A stretch of 64,000 nt of DNA from Meghimatium bilineatum (GCA_034231615.1 CM067315.1:12659392-12723391), one strand, 5' to 3'; shown: positions 20,500 to 34,249, counted from the first letter of the stretch. Numbers and translations: made by a program. Notes: generated by a model from the sequence alone, not told the origin.

Positions 20500-20940
20500 C
20501 AAAACGACAATTGATAAACAGTATTTGTATACCAACTCTGTGTTACCAATGTCAAACATGACCCTTGACAAAGTCAGTTACGAAAAAATCGCAGAGTGTG
20601 AAATGATATGCTTGAGGAAAGCTATACATGTCACCAGAACAGCTCACAAAGAAATGAAGATATCGGAATAAATAAAGACAATCTCAAGACAGACTACATC
20701 AAAATACTACCCCCCCAAAAAATAGCATACCATGAGAATGAAGACAACGTAACCAGAACATCGTACATAAAACAGCAGAAGATTGGGGTACAAGGCACGA
20801 GGAAGACCATGAACTATTTGGATGGAGACAATCAAAGAAAACTTAAAAAGACACCAGCAGATCATGATCAAAGCGACCAAAATTGCCGAAGAAGGACAAC
20901 TCCACCTTCCGCCACTGCGCTAAACGGCACACGTGGAAAT
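20500..20940 (+). pseudogene. LINE reverse transcriptase C-terminal relic
   Basis: Plus-strand reading across frames gives SICIPTLCYQCQTWTLTKS, ECEMICLRKAIHVTR and KARGRP, the post-catalytic part of a mollusc-type non-LTR RT. Stops at several places. Confidence 0.65.
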
Positions 20941-21168
<228 letters not shown>

Positions 21169-21339
21169 AAATTACACTGGAATAGTTTCCATCAGTCAAT
21201 AGTTTCACCTTCTAGGCAGTACTCTCACACAAGCTGCAACTATCGACACTGTAGTAAACAAAAGACGAGAAAAAGCTTTGGATGCATTTGGAATACTGTA
21301 ATACGCAAAAATGTATGGAACAGAAGGGAAATCACAATT

Positions 21340-22510
21340 ACCACGGGGCTGAAAGGGTACCGCACTGCTCTCGACGGACCCAGGATTCAAGATAACCAAT
21401 ACCCCAAAAGTACCTCCTCGTGGTGCACCCTGGAAGCAGAAATACAGCTGCTCGTGTTGATACTGGTTAAACCTTTTGAGTTTCGTGTCCGTGAATATGG
21501 AGGCCGCAGATGGAAAGATATTTGACTGCAAAAGAGACAGACATATCCAGCACATGCAGTGGCACTGTCGACACACAGTTACCCTAGTCAGTCCGATCCG
21601 AGCATTGGTGGGGCGGCCATCGCAACTGACACGAAAGAAAAGGTAGATACAAAACGAGAGACGAAAAGATAATATATTGAGTACAATGAGAGAGCAGCAC
21701 ATCGCCAGAGGGCAGCACAGCACCAGAGGGCAGCACAGCGCCAGAGGGCAGCACAGCGCCAGAGGGTAGCACAGCGCCAGAGGGTAGCGCCATGTGCAAA
21801 TAGAAAGGAAAAACGTTCTAACGAAATTGGAACTACACGTTCTGTCAGCTCGAGACAAGCTTCTAGGTATCGGTGCTCCTTCGGCAGAGGCCCAATCGTG
21901 GCCGAACCGACAAAGAAAGCGGGTTATGGTCCAACTTCCTATACCGGAAACATCCTCGCAAAGAGAAAGGGTTCCGTACCTGATGGGCTAGGCACAAATT
22001 GGACAATGTCGCTCATCTCGAGAACGCACCCTGCTCCAAAACGCGTTGTGTGAACCAGACTTGGACGAAGGGTTCACGATGTTGGTGAACGACATTTCGG
22101 CTAAGAAAAGGTAAGAACCCAGGTCCAACTCTTATTTCTAAACAGGAACCTGGTTCGTGGATTAAAAATGGTTTAGTAGCCGATGGACACAGACACGAAA
22201 CGTCTAATTACAGGAGGCATGTTCGCTGGCTGCGGAACGCCTCGTGCGTGATAGACATGAACGACATTCGTCTCGTCGAAGAGTCATCATACACGCGCCT
22301 TCTGTCGACAGATAGGAAGGCTGTCACAAGCTAGGAAAGCCAACTACCCGAATTAAAGGTATGCCGAAAATGGATGTGCTTGGTCTCTGGGATGTCCAGG
22401 CCACAGTTTGTGCTAACCGACGTGGAAATAACACAGTTCTACCGTGGAACTAGCATCAGAACGTACTTCATGCTTCCTAGCGTGAAGAAGAAGAAAAAGA
22501 ACATCTACCA
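21340..22510 (+). repeat. Non-coding dispersed repeat, copy 1
   Basis: Shares a series of blocks in the same order with 58145-59565: GACGGACCCAGGATTC / GGCGGACCCAGGGTTA, GTACCTCCTCGTGGTGCACC, GATATTTGACTGC, GGGGCGGCCA, AGAGAAAGGGTTCCGTACC, AACGACATTTCGG, CCCGAATTAAAGG, ACACAGTTCTACCGTGGAAC, and a GAAGAAGAAG end. An 18-bp unit (GCAGCACAGCGCCAGAGG) is repeated about six times at 21690-21795, where copy 2 has a single equivalent. No long frame, so it is probably a large non-autonomous retroposon. Confidence 0.6.
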
Positions 22511-23285
22511 CAAAGCGCATAGTTTAATAATCAGCAGTTATACCATCACTTCTTAATGCCTGTAAAATATGGACAGTATACGCCAGACACCATGGGAGAC
22601 ATAACCAATTTGACTTAAGCTAGCTCCGTAAGTTACCAGCATACATTGGTGAGAAAAAATACCAGATACTGAGGTACTAATACTATAAATCTGTAAGCAC
22701 ACACAAATACACGCCGATAGGCAGGTCATTCAGTCCGTATGAAGGATCTTCGACTGCCTGAAGCTGCTCCATGTGGAGAGCTTAAGACTGGCTTCTGAAA
22801 AGGAGAACGACAGTAGAAGTGTTTTAAAGACACGCTTAAGACATTACTGTTCCCTTTAATATAGATATGCATTCATACAAGATTCTAGCACAAGACAGAT
22901 GCGATTGGCGTCATAGAATCGTGATTACTGAAGCTGCTGCAGAAAAAGAATTAATTCTGACAAATGTTTACTAAAAGAAAATGTACGAGAAGGAAAGCAA
23001 TAATTTCTCAAAGTCTCACGTACTCTTTCCTCCCAGACAGGATAAGAATTAGGTAGAAAAATTACTTCTGACTAGTCACAGTCGGACACACCCCCCATTC
23101 ATCATCATCATCAACGAGATCATCATTGGAGTCTCTATTCCAGTTAATCTCAAATCCGACCACTAACTAGCAGTCATGAAACATCACGCAAATTATGTCT
23201 TGACAATCAACCATTGCAATGACGTCACCATTGCAATGACGTGACATATCATTTTATCTAGAAATCTTTACGTGATATCCAATAC
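22511..23285. other. No recognisable gene
   Basis: Unremarkable sequence with a short ATCATC stretch near 23100. Confidence 0.4.
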
Positions 23286-23379
23286 TCCGTGTATCATCTG
23301 AAAAAAAAAAACTTGAAAAAAAGCTGGACATTCAGCCCTCACGTGACAGTCAGATCTCAGTCTCCTCCTTACTCCCTAA

Positions 23380-23387
23380 CATCTCTA

Positions 23388-23419
<32 letters not shown>

Positions 23420-23435
23420 CCTCTCTCTTCCTATT
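23380..23435 (+). repeat. CT microsatellite
   Basis: Imperfect (CT)n of about 50 bp. Confidence 0.9.
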
Positions 23436-23689
23436 TTCTCCCTTACTAACGTGAAAGTGAATTTAAACATACAAAAAGAACGGCTAAATATGAGTAAATA
23501 CAATATACCGGCTTCCTTAATCTGTTTTCTTCTGTGCAGCGAGTACTGAATAATTCATATGGGGATGGCACTTACCAATGAAGACCTACTCAAATGAAGA
23601 ATGGTAGGAGAGTATGGTGAAAAAGGGTGGGGGTGGGGTGGGGTGGAGAAGTAAGAATAAAGTTACATAAATCGATCTCCGCAGTATTT

Positions 23690-24420
23690 CATCCACACCA
23701 CACACACATATCCACATGTTCCCACACCACTAACATATATCCACATGTTCCCACACCACACACACACACATATACACATTTAACTGTTTATGTTCCCGCA
23801 CCACACACACATCCACATGTTCCCACACCACACAATACACATATACCCATATAACTGTTTATGTTCCCGCACCACACACACACACACATATCCACATGTT
23901 CCCACACCACACACATACACATATACCCATATAACTGTTTATGTTCCCGCACCACACACACACACATATCCACATGTTCCCACACCACACACATACACAT
24001 ATACCCATATAACTGTTTATGTTCCCGCACCACACATATCCACATGTTCCCGCACCACACACACACATATACACTTGTAACTGTTTATGTTCCCGCACCA
24101 CACACACATATCCACATATGGTTGTTTATGTTCCCGCACCACACACACCTATCCACATATAATGGTTTATGTTCCCGCACCACACACACATATCTACATA
24201 TAATTGTTTATGTTCCCACACCACACACACATATATAGCTGTTTATATTACCACACCACACACACATTTATCTACATATAATTGCTTTAGTTCAAACACC
24301 GCATGCACCTATACACACATATAATTGCTTATGTTCACACACCACACACATATATACATATATATACTTGCTTATGGTCACATACATCTATATATATATA
24401 TATATATATACACACACATA
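23690..24420. repeat. CA-rich minisatellite
   Basis: Units combine GTTCCCGCACCACACACACA, TATCCACAT and ATATAACTGTTTAT, with total lengths of roughly 60-95 bp, decaying to the right into (CA)n/(TA)n. Frames here are by-products. Confidence 0.85.
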
Positions 24421-24484
24421 TAAGTGCCTATACGTATATATATTGTAGGCTATTGGAGTCACGAGTCTCGACAAAATACACATG

Positions 24485-25890
24485 ACAGAGTGTGGAGAGA
24501 TTGTTAAACAAACATATGACAGTGTGTGGAGAGATTGTTCAACAAATATATGACAGTGTGTGGAGAGATGGATTGTTCAACAAACATATGACAGTGTGTG
24601 GAGAGATGGATTGTTCAACAAACATATGACAGTGTGTGGAGAGATTGTTCAACAAATATATGACAGTGTGTGAAGAGATTGTTCAACAAATATATGACAG
24701 TGTGTGGAGAGATTGTTCAACAAATATATGACAGTGTGTGGAGAGATTGTTCAACAAATATATGACAGTGTGTGGAGAGATTGTTCAACAAATATATGAC
24801 AGTGTGTGGAGAGATTGTTCAACAAATATATGACAGTGTGTGGAGAGATTGTTCAACAAACATACGACAGTGTGTGGAGAGATGGACTGTTCAACAAACA
24901 TATGACAGAGTGTGGAGAGATTGTTCAACAAACATATGACAGTGTGTGGAGAGATTGTTCAACAAACATATGACAGTGTGTGGAGAGATGGACTGTTCAA
25001 CAAACATATGACAGTGTGTGGAGAGATTGTTCAACAAACATATGACAGTGTGTGGAGAGATTGTTCAACAAACATATGACAGTGTGTGGAGAGATGGACT
25101 GTTCAACAAACATATGACAGTGTGTGGAGAGATTGTTCAACAAACATATGACAGTGTGTGGAGAGATGGACTGTTCAACAAACATATGACAGTGTGTGGA
25201 GAGATTGTTCAACAAATATATGACAGTGTGTGGAGAGATTGTTCAACAAACATATGACAGTGTGTGGAGAGATTGTTCAACAAACATATGACAGTGTGTG
25301 GAGAGATGGACTGTTCAACAAACATATGACAGTGTGTGGAGAGATTGTTCAACAAACATATGACAGTGTGTGGAGAGATGGATTGTTCAACAAACATATG
25401 ACAGTGTGTGGAGAGATTGTTCAACAAACATATGACAGTGTGTGGAGAGATTGTTCAACAAACATATGACAGTGTGTGGAGAGATGGATTGTTCAACAAA
25501 CATATGACAGTGTGTGGAGAGATTGTTCAACAAACATATGACAGTGTGTGGAGAGATGGATTGTTCAACAAACATATGACAGTGTGTGGAGAGATGGACT
25601 TTTAAACAAACATATGACAGTGTGTGGAGAGATGGATTGTTCAACAAACATATGACAGTGTGTGGAGAGATTGTTCAACAAACATATGACAGTGTGTGGA
25701 GAGATTGTTCAACAAACATATGACAATGTGTGGAGAGATGGACTGTTCAACAAACATATGACAGTGTGTGGAGAGATGGATTGTTCAACAAACATATGAC
25801 AGTGTGTGGAGAGATTGTTCAACAAACATATGACAGTGTGTGGAGAGATGGATTGTTCAACAAACATATGACAGTGTGTGGAGAGATTGG
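24485..25890. repeat. 34/38-bp minisatellite with higher-order structure
   Basis: About 39 copies of a unit containing GTGTGGAGAGATTGTTCAAC and AAACATATGACA. Two forms exist, 34 bp (AGATTG) and 38 bp (AGATGGATTG or AGATGGACTG). In the central part they alternate to make a 72-bp compound, and a 212-bp block is repeated almost exactly. Confidence 0.9.
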
Positions 25891-25939
25891 CTGTTCTTCA
25901 TAACGTGAACAATTAATATTATCTATGTTCCTACATCAC

Positions 25940-26110
25940 CGAACATCGTGCATAGGGCAGAAGCCAGAGCTCTCCAGTATGAGCGTCGTGATGCTACTGT
26001 GTGTAATTTTTGCAAAACTGTTGAGACCCATATTCATACCCTCTTTAACGGCTGCTCTGCAAATAATCTCTCTTGGTCTTCCACTTTGAATACTGATGGA
26101 AATTGAATAA
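25940..26110 (+). pseudogene. LINE C-terminal zinc-knuckle relic
   Basis: The plus strand reads NIVHRAEARALQYERRDA then CNFCKTVETHIHTLFNGC, a CCHC-like pattern at the end of many LINE ORF2 proteins (compare GCRLCTHPYETVDHHLFQCP in the LINE at 36136). Ends at a TGA. Confidence 0.55.
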
Positions 26111-26349
26111 GGGGAAAATGTTCCACTGAATTAAATCTTTCTCCTTTAATAGAACTTTGTACACAAGCTATAGCGGCAAGTATATCAATGAAACAATAAA
26201 AGATAAACTGCTACGGGAATCAACACTAAGTATTACCATTTTCCTTATATATATAAATTATTGAGCAGATCATCTTATAACTTCTAATCCCATGTTTGCT
26301 GATGAGCTGGTGAAATGGTGTGAGAGTAAGGATCTGCTAGAGTGAAACA

Positions 26350-29095
26350 AAAGACTAAATTGTACCCTCTCAACACTGACTACATTCTGCAGTTTATGGA
26401 AACTAAATTGTGCCCTCTCAACACTGACTACATTCTGCAGTTTATGGAAACTAAATTGTACCCTCTCAACACTGACTACATTCTGCAGTTTATGGAAACT
26501 AAATTGTACCCTCTCAACACTGACTACATTCTGCAGTTTATGGAAACTAAATTGTGCCCTCTCAACACTGACTACATTCTGCAGTTTATGGAAACTAAAT
26601 TGTGCCCTCTCAACACTGACTACATTCTGCAGTTTATGGAAACTAAATTGTGCCCTCTCAACACTGACTACATTCTGCAGTTTATGGAAACTAAATTGTG
26701 CTCTGTCAACACTGACTACATTCTGCAGTTTATGGAAACTAAATTGTGCCCTCTCAACACTTATTACATTCTGCAGTTTATGGAAACTAAATTGTGCCCT
26801 CTCAACACTGACTACATTCTGCAGTTTATGGAAACTAAATTGTGCCCTCTCAACACTTATTACATTCTGCAGTTTATGGAAACTAAATTGTGCCCTCTCA
26901 ACACTGACTATATTCTGCAGTTTATGGAAACTAAATTGTGCCCTCTAAACACTGACTACATTCTGCAGTTTATGGAAACTAAATTGTGCCCTCTCAACAC
27001 TGACTACATTCTGCAGTTTATGGAAACTAAATTGTGCCCTCTAAACACTGACTACATTCTGCAGTTTATGGAAACTAAATTGTGCCCTCTCAACACTGAC
27101 TACATTCTGCAGTTTATGGAAACTCAATTGTGCTCTGTCAACACTGACTACATTCTGCAGTTTATGGAAACTCAATTGTGCCCTCTCAACACTTATTACA
27201 TTCTGCAGTTTATGGAAACTAAATTGTGCCCTCTCAACACTGACTACATTCTGCAGTTTATGGAAACTAAATTGTGCCCTCTAAACACTGACTACATTCT
27301 GCAGTTTATGGAAACTCAATTGTGCTCTGTCAACACTGACTACATTCTGCAGTTTATGAAAACTAAATTGTGCTCTGTCAACACTGACTACATTCTGCAG
27401 TTTATGGAAACTAAATTGTGCCCTCTCAACACTTATTACATTCTGCAGTTTATGGAAACTAAATTGTGCCCTCTCAACACTGACTACATTCTGCAGTTTA
27501 TGGAAACTAAATTGTGCTCTGTCAACACTGACTACATTCTGCAGTTTATGGAAACTAAATTGTGCCCTCTCAACACTTATTACATTCTGCAGTTTATGGA
27601 AACTAAATTGTGCCCTCTCAACACTGACTACATTCTGCAGTTTATGGAAACTCAATTGTGCTCTGTCAACACTGACTACATTCTGCAGTTTATGGAAACT
27701 AAATTGTGCCCTCTAAACACTGACTACATTCTGCAGTTTATGGAAACTAAATTGTGCCCTCTCAACACTTATTACATTCTGCAGTTTATGGAAACTCAAT
27801 TGTGCTCTGTCAACACTGACTACATTCTGCAGTTTATGGAAACTAAATTGTGCCCTCTAAACACTGACTACATTCTGCAGTTTATGGAAACTCAATTGTG
27901 CTCTGTCAACACTGACTATATTCTGCAGTTTATGGAAACTAAATTGTGCCCTCTAAACACTGACTACATTCTGCAGTTTATGGAAACTCAATTGTGCTCT
28001 GTCAACACTGACTACATTCTGCAGTTTATGGAAACTAAATTGTGCCCTCTCAACACTTATTACATTCTGCAGTTTATGGAAACTAAATTGTGCCCTCTCA
28101 ACACTGACTACATTTTGCAGTTTATGGAAACTAAATTGTGCTCTGTCAACACTGATTACATTCTGCAGTTTATGGAAACTAAATTGTGCCCTCTCAACAC
28201 TTATTACATTCTGCAGTTTATGGAAACTAAATTGTGCCCTCTCAACACTGACTATATTCTGCAGTTTATGGAAATTAAATTGTGCCCTCTAAACACTGAC
28301 TACATTCTGCAGTTTATGGAAACTAAATTGTGCCCTCTCAACACTGACTACATTCTGCAGTTTATGGAAACTAAATTGTGCCCTCTCAACACTGACTACA
28401 TTCTGCAGTTTATGGAAACTCAATTGTGCCCTCTCAACACTGACTACATTCTGCAGTTTATGGAAACTCAATTGTGCCCTCTCAACACTGACTACATTCT
28501 GCAGTTTATGGAAACTCAATTGTGCCCTCTCAACACTGACTACATTCTGCAGTTTATGGAAACTAAATTGTGCTCTGTCAACACTGACTACATTCTGCAG
28601 TTTATGGAAACTCAATTGTGCCCTCTCAACACTGACTACATTCTGCAGTTTATGGAAACTAAATTGTGCTCTGTCAACACTGACTACATTCTGCAGTTTA
28701 TGGAAACTCAATTGTGCCCTCTCAACACTGACTACATTCTGCAGTTTATGGAAACTCAATTGTGCTCTGTCAACACTGACTACATTCTGCAGTTTATGGA
28801 AACTCAATTGTGCCCTCTCAACACTGACTACATTCTGCAGTTTATGGAAACTCAATTGTGCCCTCTCAACACTGACTACATTCTGCAGTTTATGGAAACT
28901 CAATTGTGCCCTCTCAACACTGACTACATTCTGCAGTTTATGGAAACTCAATTGTGCCCTCTCAACACTGACTACATTCTGCAGTTTATGGAAACTCAAT
29001 TGTGCCCTCTCAACACTGACTACATTCTGCAGTTTATGGAAACTCAATTGTGCTCTGTCAACACTGACTACATTCTGCAGTTTATAGAAACTAAA
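26350..29095 (+). repeat. 48-bp minisatellite (~57 copies)
   Basis: The unit contains TTCTGCAGTTTATGGAAACT, AAATTGTGCCCTCTCAACAC and TGACTACA. Variants: CTCTGTC for CCCTCTC, CAATTG for AAATTG, TTATTAC for TGACTAC, CTAAAC for CTCAAC, arranged in recurring patterns. The 48-bp period keeps a 922-codon plus-strand frame open (METKLCPLNTDYILQF repeated). The minus strand is also open over long parts (28289-29047), and the frame differs from that of the flanking RT. The word TTATGGAAACTAAATTGTG aligns with TTATGGGCAAATAGATGGTG of the LINE at 53 kb. Confidence 0.9.
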
Positions 29096-29464
29096 GATAA
29101 TTACTACTAAAACTTTATTTCATTTTTACTTTCAGCAACAAGATATCAAAAATGAGAAATGAAAAGTAACACTAGTAACCACTAAGTTAACTAAGGAAAA
29201 TAACTCAACATATCTAGGGGTACAAATAAACATACAACTTATATATGGAAAAGAGAAAGCTTCAAAGAGAATATAAATCTAACCTAAATAGAAAATCTAA
29301 TAAGGCTCATAAGCACATCATAGGCAGCAGATTTTCACACCCTGCGTCACCTATATCTGGGACATGTGCGATCAGTGCTCGACTACTTACTTGCTTTATA
29401 GTCCACAGCTAGCCATACTAACCGACTCAGTGACTCATCGTATTCAAAACCAGAAACGGTTTGT

Positions 29465-29605
29465 TACGGACTATGAACTAAGCCAGCAAACCCATGTGAA
29501 ATGAGGTTTGCTTTTGACGGACTATGAACTAGACCAAAAAACGCATGTGAAATGAGGTTTGTTTGTGACGGACTATGAACTAGGCCAGCAAACCCATGTG
29601 AAATA
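29465..29605. repeat. 58-bp tandem repeat, 2.5 copies
   Basis: GACGGACTATGAACTA, CCAGCAAACCCATGTGAAAT and GAGGTTTG recur three times within the LINE relic region. Confidence 0.8.
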
Positions 29606-30189
29606 TCTACCCATATTGAACAATCAAAGGTAAGGACTGATAAAGCAGTTTTCCTACCAATTGAAATATTCCTTCGTACCAAAAGAAATCTAACACAGAG
29701 TTTATCCAAACAAAAATCCAAACAGAATTAAATCAAGAATCTATCATTCAACAAAAAGTACCAAGAACTGCTGAGAAAACATTATGTTCCCAACAAAGGT
29801 AAACAATTCAGATAATATTAAAATTACCAGCACACCAACATTGAAATTAAAAAAACATCTAATGTACAAATAAATCTCAAAAAAGAAATAAATAACACGC
29901 TTCCACAGACACAGGCTAAAAAATTGTTATGGTGACTATTTATTGGTTTGCGCAAGGCTTTCTTCATGCCTTTACTGATGGGTAAACGTTACAGCCACAA
30001 TTAATACGGAGTATAGAGCCATCATCATCTCCCTTGATGTAATCGATCCAATGAAAATAGCAGGTCCCAGTGGAGACTATTGTTCAAATTATGAAGCTGA
30101 GGTGCTTGATAGGCAGAAAAATCTACTCAAAACATATTCATTTGTGAATACAATTAAATAGAATCAAAGAGTATTGTAATCTGGTTTGG

Positions 30190-31080
30190 CTCACAGTATG
30201 CAACTGACACAGGCTGCCACTGGCACACAACTGCACTGACAAAGGATACAATGACACAGATTGCACTGACACAGGTTGCCATACACACAGACTGCCACTG
30301 ACACAGGCTGCAAATGACACAGGCTGCGACTGACACAATATGAACTGACACAGACTGTACTGACAAAGAGTACAATGACACAGATTGCACTGACACAGGC
30401 TGCACTGAAACATGCTGCCAATGACAAAAGCAGCACTGACACAGGCTGAAAATGATACAGGCTGCCACTGACACAGGCTGCACTGACACAGACTGCACTG
30501 ACACAATCTGCACTGACACAGATTGCACTGACACAGGCTGCACTGACACATGCTTCCACTGACAAAAGCAGCACTGATACAGACTGCCACTGACACAGGC
30601 TGCCACTGACACAATCTGCACTGACACAGACTGCGCTGACACAGGCTGTAACTGACACAATCTCCACTGACACAGACTGCACTGGCACAGACTGCACTCA
30701 CACAGACTGCGCTGACACATGCTGCCACTGACACAGTCTGAACTGATTCAGACTGCTCTGACACAGGCTGTCACTGACACATTCTGCACTGACACAGACT
30801 GCACTGACACAAGCTGCCTCTGACACAATCTGCACTGACACAGACTGCACTCTCACAAGCTGCCACTGACACAATCTGCAACTGACACAGACTGCACTGA
30901 CACAAGCTGCCACTGACACAATCTGCACTGACACAGACTGCACTCACACAAGCTGCCTCTGACACAATATGCACTGATACAGACTGCACTGACACAAGCT
31001 GCCACTGACACAATCTGCACTGACACAGACTGCTCTGACACAGGCTGCCACTGACACAGACTGTCACTGATAAAGAACAA
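30190..31080. repeat. CTGACACAG-type minisatellite
   Basis: Short units of about 15-16 bp (TGCACTGACACAGACTGCAC) in compound blocks, covering almost 900 bp. All three minus-strand frames are partly open because the unit lacks stops. Confidence 0.9.
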
Positions 31081-31415
31081 GGTTAGGGTTGTAGGCGTGC
31101 CACACCGGAGACATAAGAAAAAGCACGAGTTCGTAGGCGTGCCACACTGGAGACATAAGAGCAAGGTCAGGGTCGTAGGCGTACCACACAGGAGACATAA
31201 GAGCAAGATCAGGGTTGTAGGCGTGCCACACTGGAGACATAAGAGCAAGGTCAGGGTCGTAGGCGTACCACACAGGAGACATAAGAGCAAGATCAGGGTT
31301 GTAGGCGTGCCACACTGGAGACATCAGCACAAAGTCATGGTTGTAGGCGTACCACACTGGAGACATCAGAACAAGGTCAGGGTTGTAGGTATGCCACACT
31401 GGAGACATCAATAGA
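31081..31415. repeat. 42-bp minisatellite, 8 copies
   Basis: The unit contains GTAGGCGTGCCACACTGGAG and ACATAAGAGCAAGGTCAGGG. Plus-strand reading GVPHWRHKSKVRVV is a by-product of the 42-bp period. Confidence 0.9.
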
Positions 31416-31489
31416 CAAAAGCCCTCCAAACAACTCTGCACGTAGCCATTCGAAGGAATGCAGAATAATACTGCCAAGACCATTCCTTA

Positions 31490-31681
31490 ATGTTATGAAT
31501 CCCAAATTTTCTTCGTCTTCATCTTCTCCTTTAGACTCTCGACTGTTCCTTGCAAAATAATTATAGAAAGCCAGTCGTTACATGTCCAAACCAAACAAGT
31601 ATATAGCATACCCTTCTGCCAAAGAACCAAGCATTTTAAACAATTTATACAGCAACCCTGAACAACTGAAAAGAACTGCAC
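31490..31681 (-). pseudogene. LINE RT C-terminal tail
   Basis: The minus strand reads CNDWLSIIILQGTVESLKEK, the ILQGTVEG tail of the LINE group seen at 1250-1490. Truncated both sides. Confidence 0.5.
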
Positions 31682-31687
31682 AGTTCT

Positions 31688-31721
31688 GTGGTTGGTTGGT
31701 TGGTTGCAGATCCAGTGGTCC
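31688..31721 (-). mobile_element. LINE 3' end cut by the scaffold gap
   Basis: (GGTT)n followed by TTGCAGATCCAGTGGTCC is the same 3' end, in the same orientation, as the LINE at 36136-36900. The rest of this copy is in or beyond the gap. Confidence 0.65.
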
Positions 31722-31821
31722 NNNNNNNNNNNNNNNNNNNNNNNNNNNNNNNNNNNNNNNNNNNNNNNNNNNNNNNNNNNNNNNNNNNNNNNNNNNNNNN
31801 NNNNNNNNNNNNNNNNNNNNN
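31722..31821. other. Assembly gap of 100 N
   Basis: Exactly 100 ambiguous bases, the usual placeholder for a gap of unknown length, at the edge of a LINE end and a 31-bp array. Confidence 0.99.
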
Positions 31822-32360
31822 AAACATGAGTTCAGTAATACATAATTATAGTAGAAATGAGTTTAAGAATACAACATTACAGTAGAGATGAGTTTAAGAA
31901 TACAAAATTACAGTAGAGATGAGTTTAAAAATACAACATTACAGTAGAGATGTGTTTAAGAATACAACATTACAGTAGAGATGTGTTTAAGAATACAAAA
32001 TTACAGTAGAGATGAGTTTAAGAATACAACATTACAGTAGAGATGAGTTGGAGAATACAACATTACAGTAGAAATGAGTTTAAGAATACAACATTACAGT
32101 AGAAATGAGTTTAAGAATACAACTTTACAGTAGAGATGAGTTGGAGAATACAACATTACAGTAGAAATGAGTTTAAGAATACAACATTACAGTAGAGATG
32201 AGTTGGAGAATACAACATTACAGTAGAAATGAGTTTAAGAATACAACTTTACAGTAGAGATGAGTTGGAGAATACAACATTACAGTAGAAATGAGTTTAA
32301 GAATACAACATTACAGTAGAAATGAGTTTAAGAATACAACATTACAGTAGAAATGAGTTT
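31822..32360. repeat. 31-bp minisatellite
   Basis: About 17 copies of GTAGAAATGAGTTTAAGAAT followed by ACAACATTACA, with GAGATG and GTTGGAG variants. Its left edge is the gap, so the full array length is unknown. Confidence 0.9.
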
Positions 32361-32469
32361 CAAATATTCAACACTATTATCAACTGATAATCCTTCAAAG
32401 CTGTAAGGGTGCATTCTGGAAATATCAACATGAAAATCTCGAAATGTTTATCTATGCTTACTTCCTCCT

Positions 32470-32850
32470 TCTTCTTTAAGTGTGGAAAATCTTAATTCTA
32501 TCTAGTCATTAATATTATCAATGCGTACTTTCTTTAGTCCTCTTCTTCTTCTTCCACTATGAACTGCACCATGCAGTATAGTTTTGGGTATGGAAATCAC
32601 GCCTAAACACATGACCAAACCCAGCATGTTTGTGATGTTCTATTACTGACAGTAGATGTTCTTGGCCTATAACCTACACAATCATCTATTATGTTTCCTA
32701 CGGATATGTTAGTTTTATGTTCTTATAATGAACACAAAATACACGTTCAAATTTTTGTTTCCAAAATCCTGCATTCTCCTCTCCATTTTTGTTGTAAAGG
32801 TCCAACTCTCACATTCATGCACACAACATATACATTATTAGAAATGTACA
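32470..32850 (-). pseudogene. LINE RT C-terminal relic
   Basis: Minus-strand reading across frames: ECESWTFTTKMERRMQDFGN, then a GLVMCLGV (FGHV-like) block, then TILHGAVHSGRRRRG. This is the CESWT...ILQGTVEGGRRRG order of a common mollusc LINE group. Confidence 0.65.
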
Positions 32851-33040
32851 TACGTTGATATTCAATGTGTACTATAGCTAGTTTCACTAGCTGTGCCCAA
32901 CTTCAAAATGATGTATCACATCAGATATACATAACGCATATACTTTTAAATTGTGTGTGTGAATTTGAAATAGTATATACCAATATGAATTATATTTTTT
33001 CATTAAAATGCAGTAATTTATTTTCATTTTCGTATATTTG

Positions 33041-33607
<567 letters not shown>

Positions 33608-34249
33608 AAGTTTACTTATCAACACACGTCTTGCACATACGATGTTTACAGTCAATTATAGGACATCAGTACTGGTTTATTTTTACAGTTTGCAAGATTT
33701 AAATTAACGGTAAAAAATCGGTTTTCTATTTTTTTGAACACTGGACAGACGGTGTTGAAGGTTGTAACCGCAGTAAATTCTGAAGTGGTAACAAAGTTCT
33801 ATTCTCGATACACAATAATTAGTTTGCCAACAAAGATCAAATGATTTCATTCGTTTATAAAAGCAGGACACGATGAACAAACATAAAGTATATATTTATT
33901 GGGTCATACCAAATATAACATCATATGTAATCATATGTACATTAATACTTTAGACAACCAGATAATTACATTTGTTTGAGAATAAAGAGATTGAAACGTG
34001 CTATAAATAAGCTCAGGTAATAATATTACTACGAAAAGAATAACGGTTCACAACGTTGAAAATGACATTATATTGTCATTTGTATGTTTTCCTGTTTACA
34101 CCCTCATAAACTCTTAGCAATAGTTTGTTGTGCTCAAGTGAAACTTTCAAAAATCTGTGTTCTACGTATGTACTATTATAATTATGCTCGTCATTAATCT
34201 AGACAATGCAGCCGAGGCCATTTCATGTCTAGTCATTATTTCTTTTTTG
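33608..34249. other. No recognisable gene
   Basis: AT-rich sequence, nothing recognised. Confidence 0.4.

Larger units (their letters stand above)
26292..30125 (+). pseudogene. LINE ORF2 relic split by a 48-bp minisatellite
   Basis: Pieces of one RT-RNase H reading occur in the right order. At 26292, MFADELVKWCESKDLLE (YADD motif, here FADE). At 29211, TYLGV. At 29971, FTDG, which is the RNase H start. At about 30060-30103, IAGPSGDYCSNYEAEV, the RNase H glutamate. In the less damaged LINE at 53822-54898 the first two motifs are 74 codons apart. Here they are 2.9 kb apart because the array at 26350-29095 fills the interval. After the array, the sequence resembles the segment preceding YLGV. 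Stops and indels throughout. Confidence 0.65.

Noticed and set aside
24485..25890. CRISPR-like array
   Set aside because: No unique spacers, units contiguous, eukaryotic context. The same applies to the other arrays in the window.
26342..29110. 922-codon open frame as a repetitive protein gene
   Set aside because: Pure 48-bp array with both strands open. The frame does not match the flanking RT frame, there is no conventional ATG at the reported start (GTG), and no signal peptide or other domain is present.
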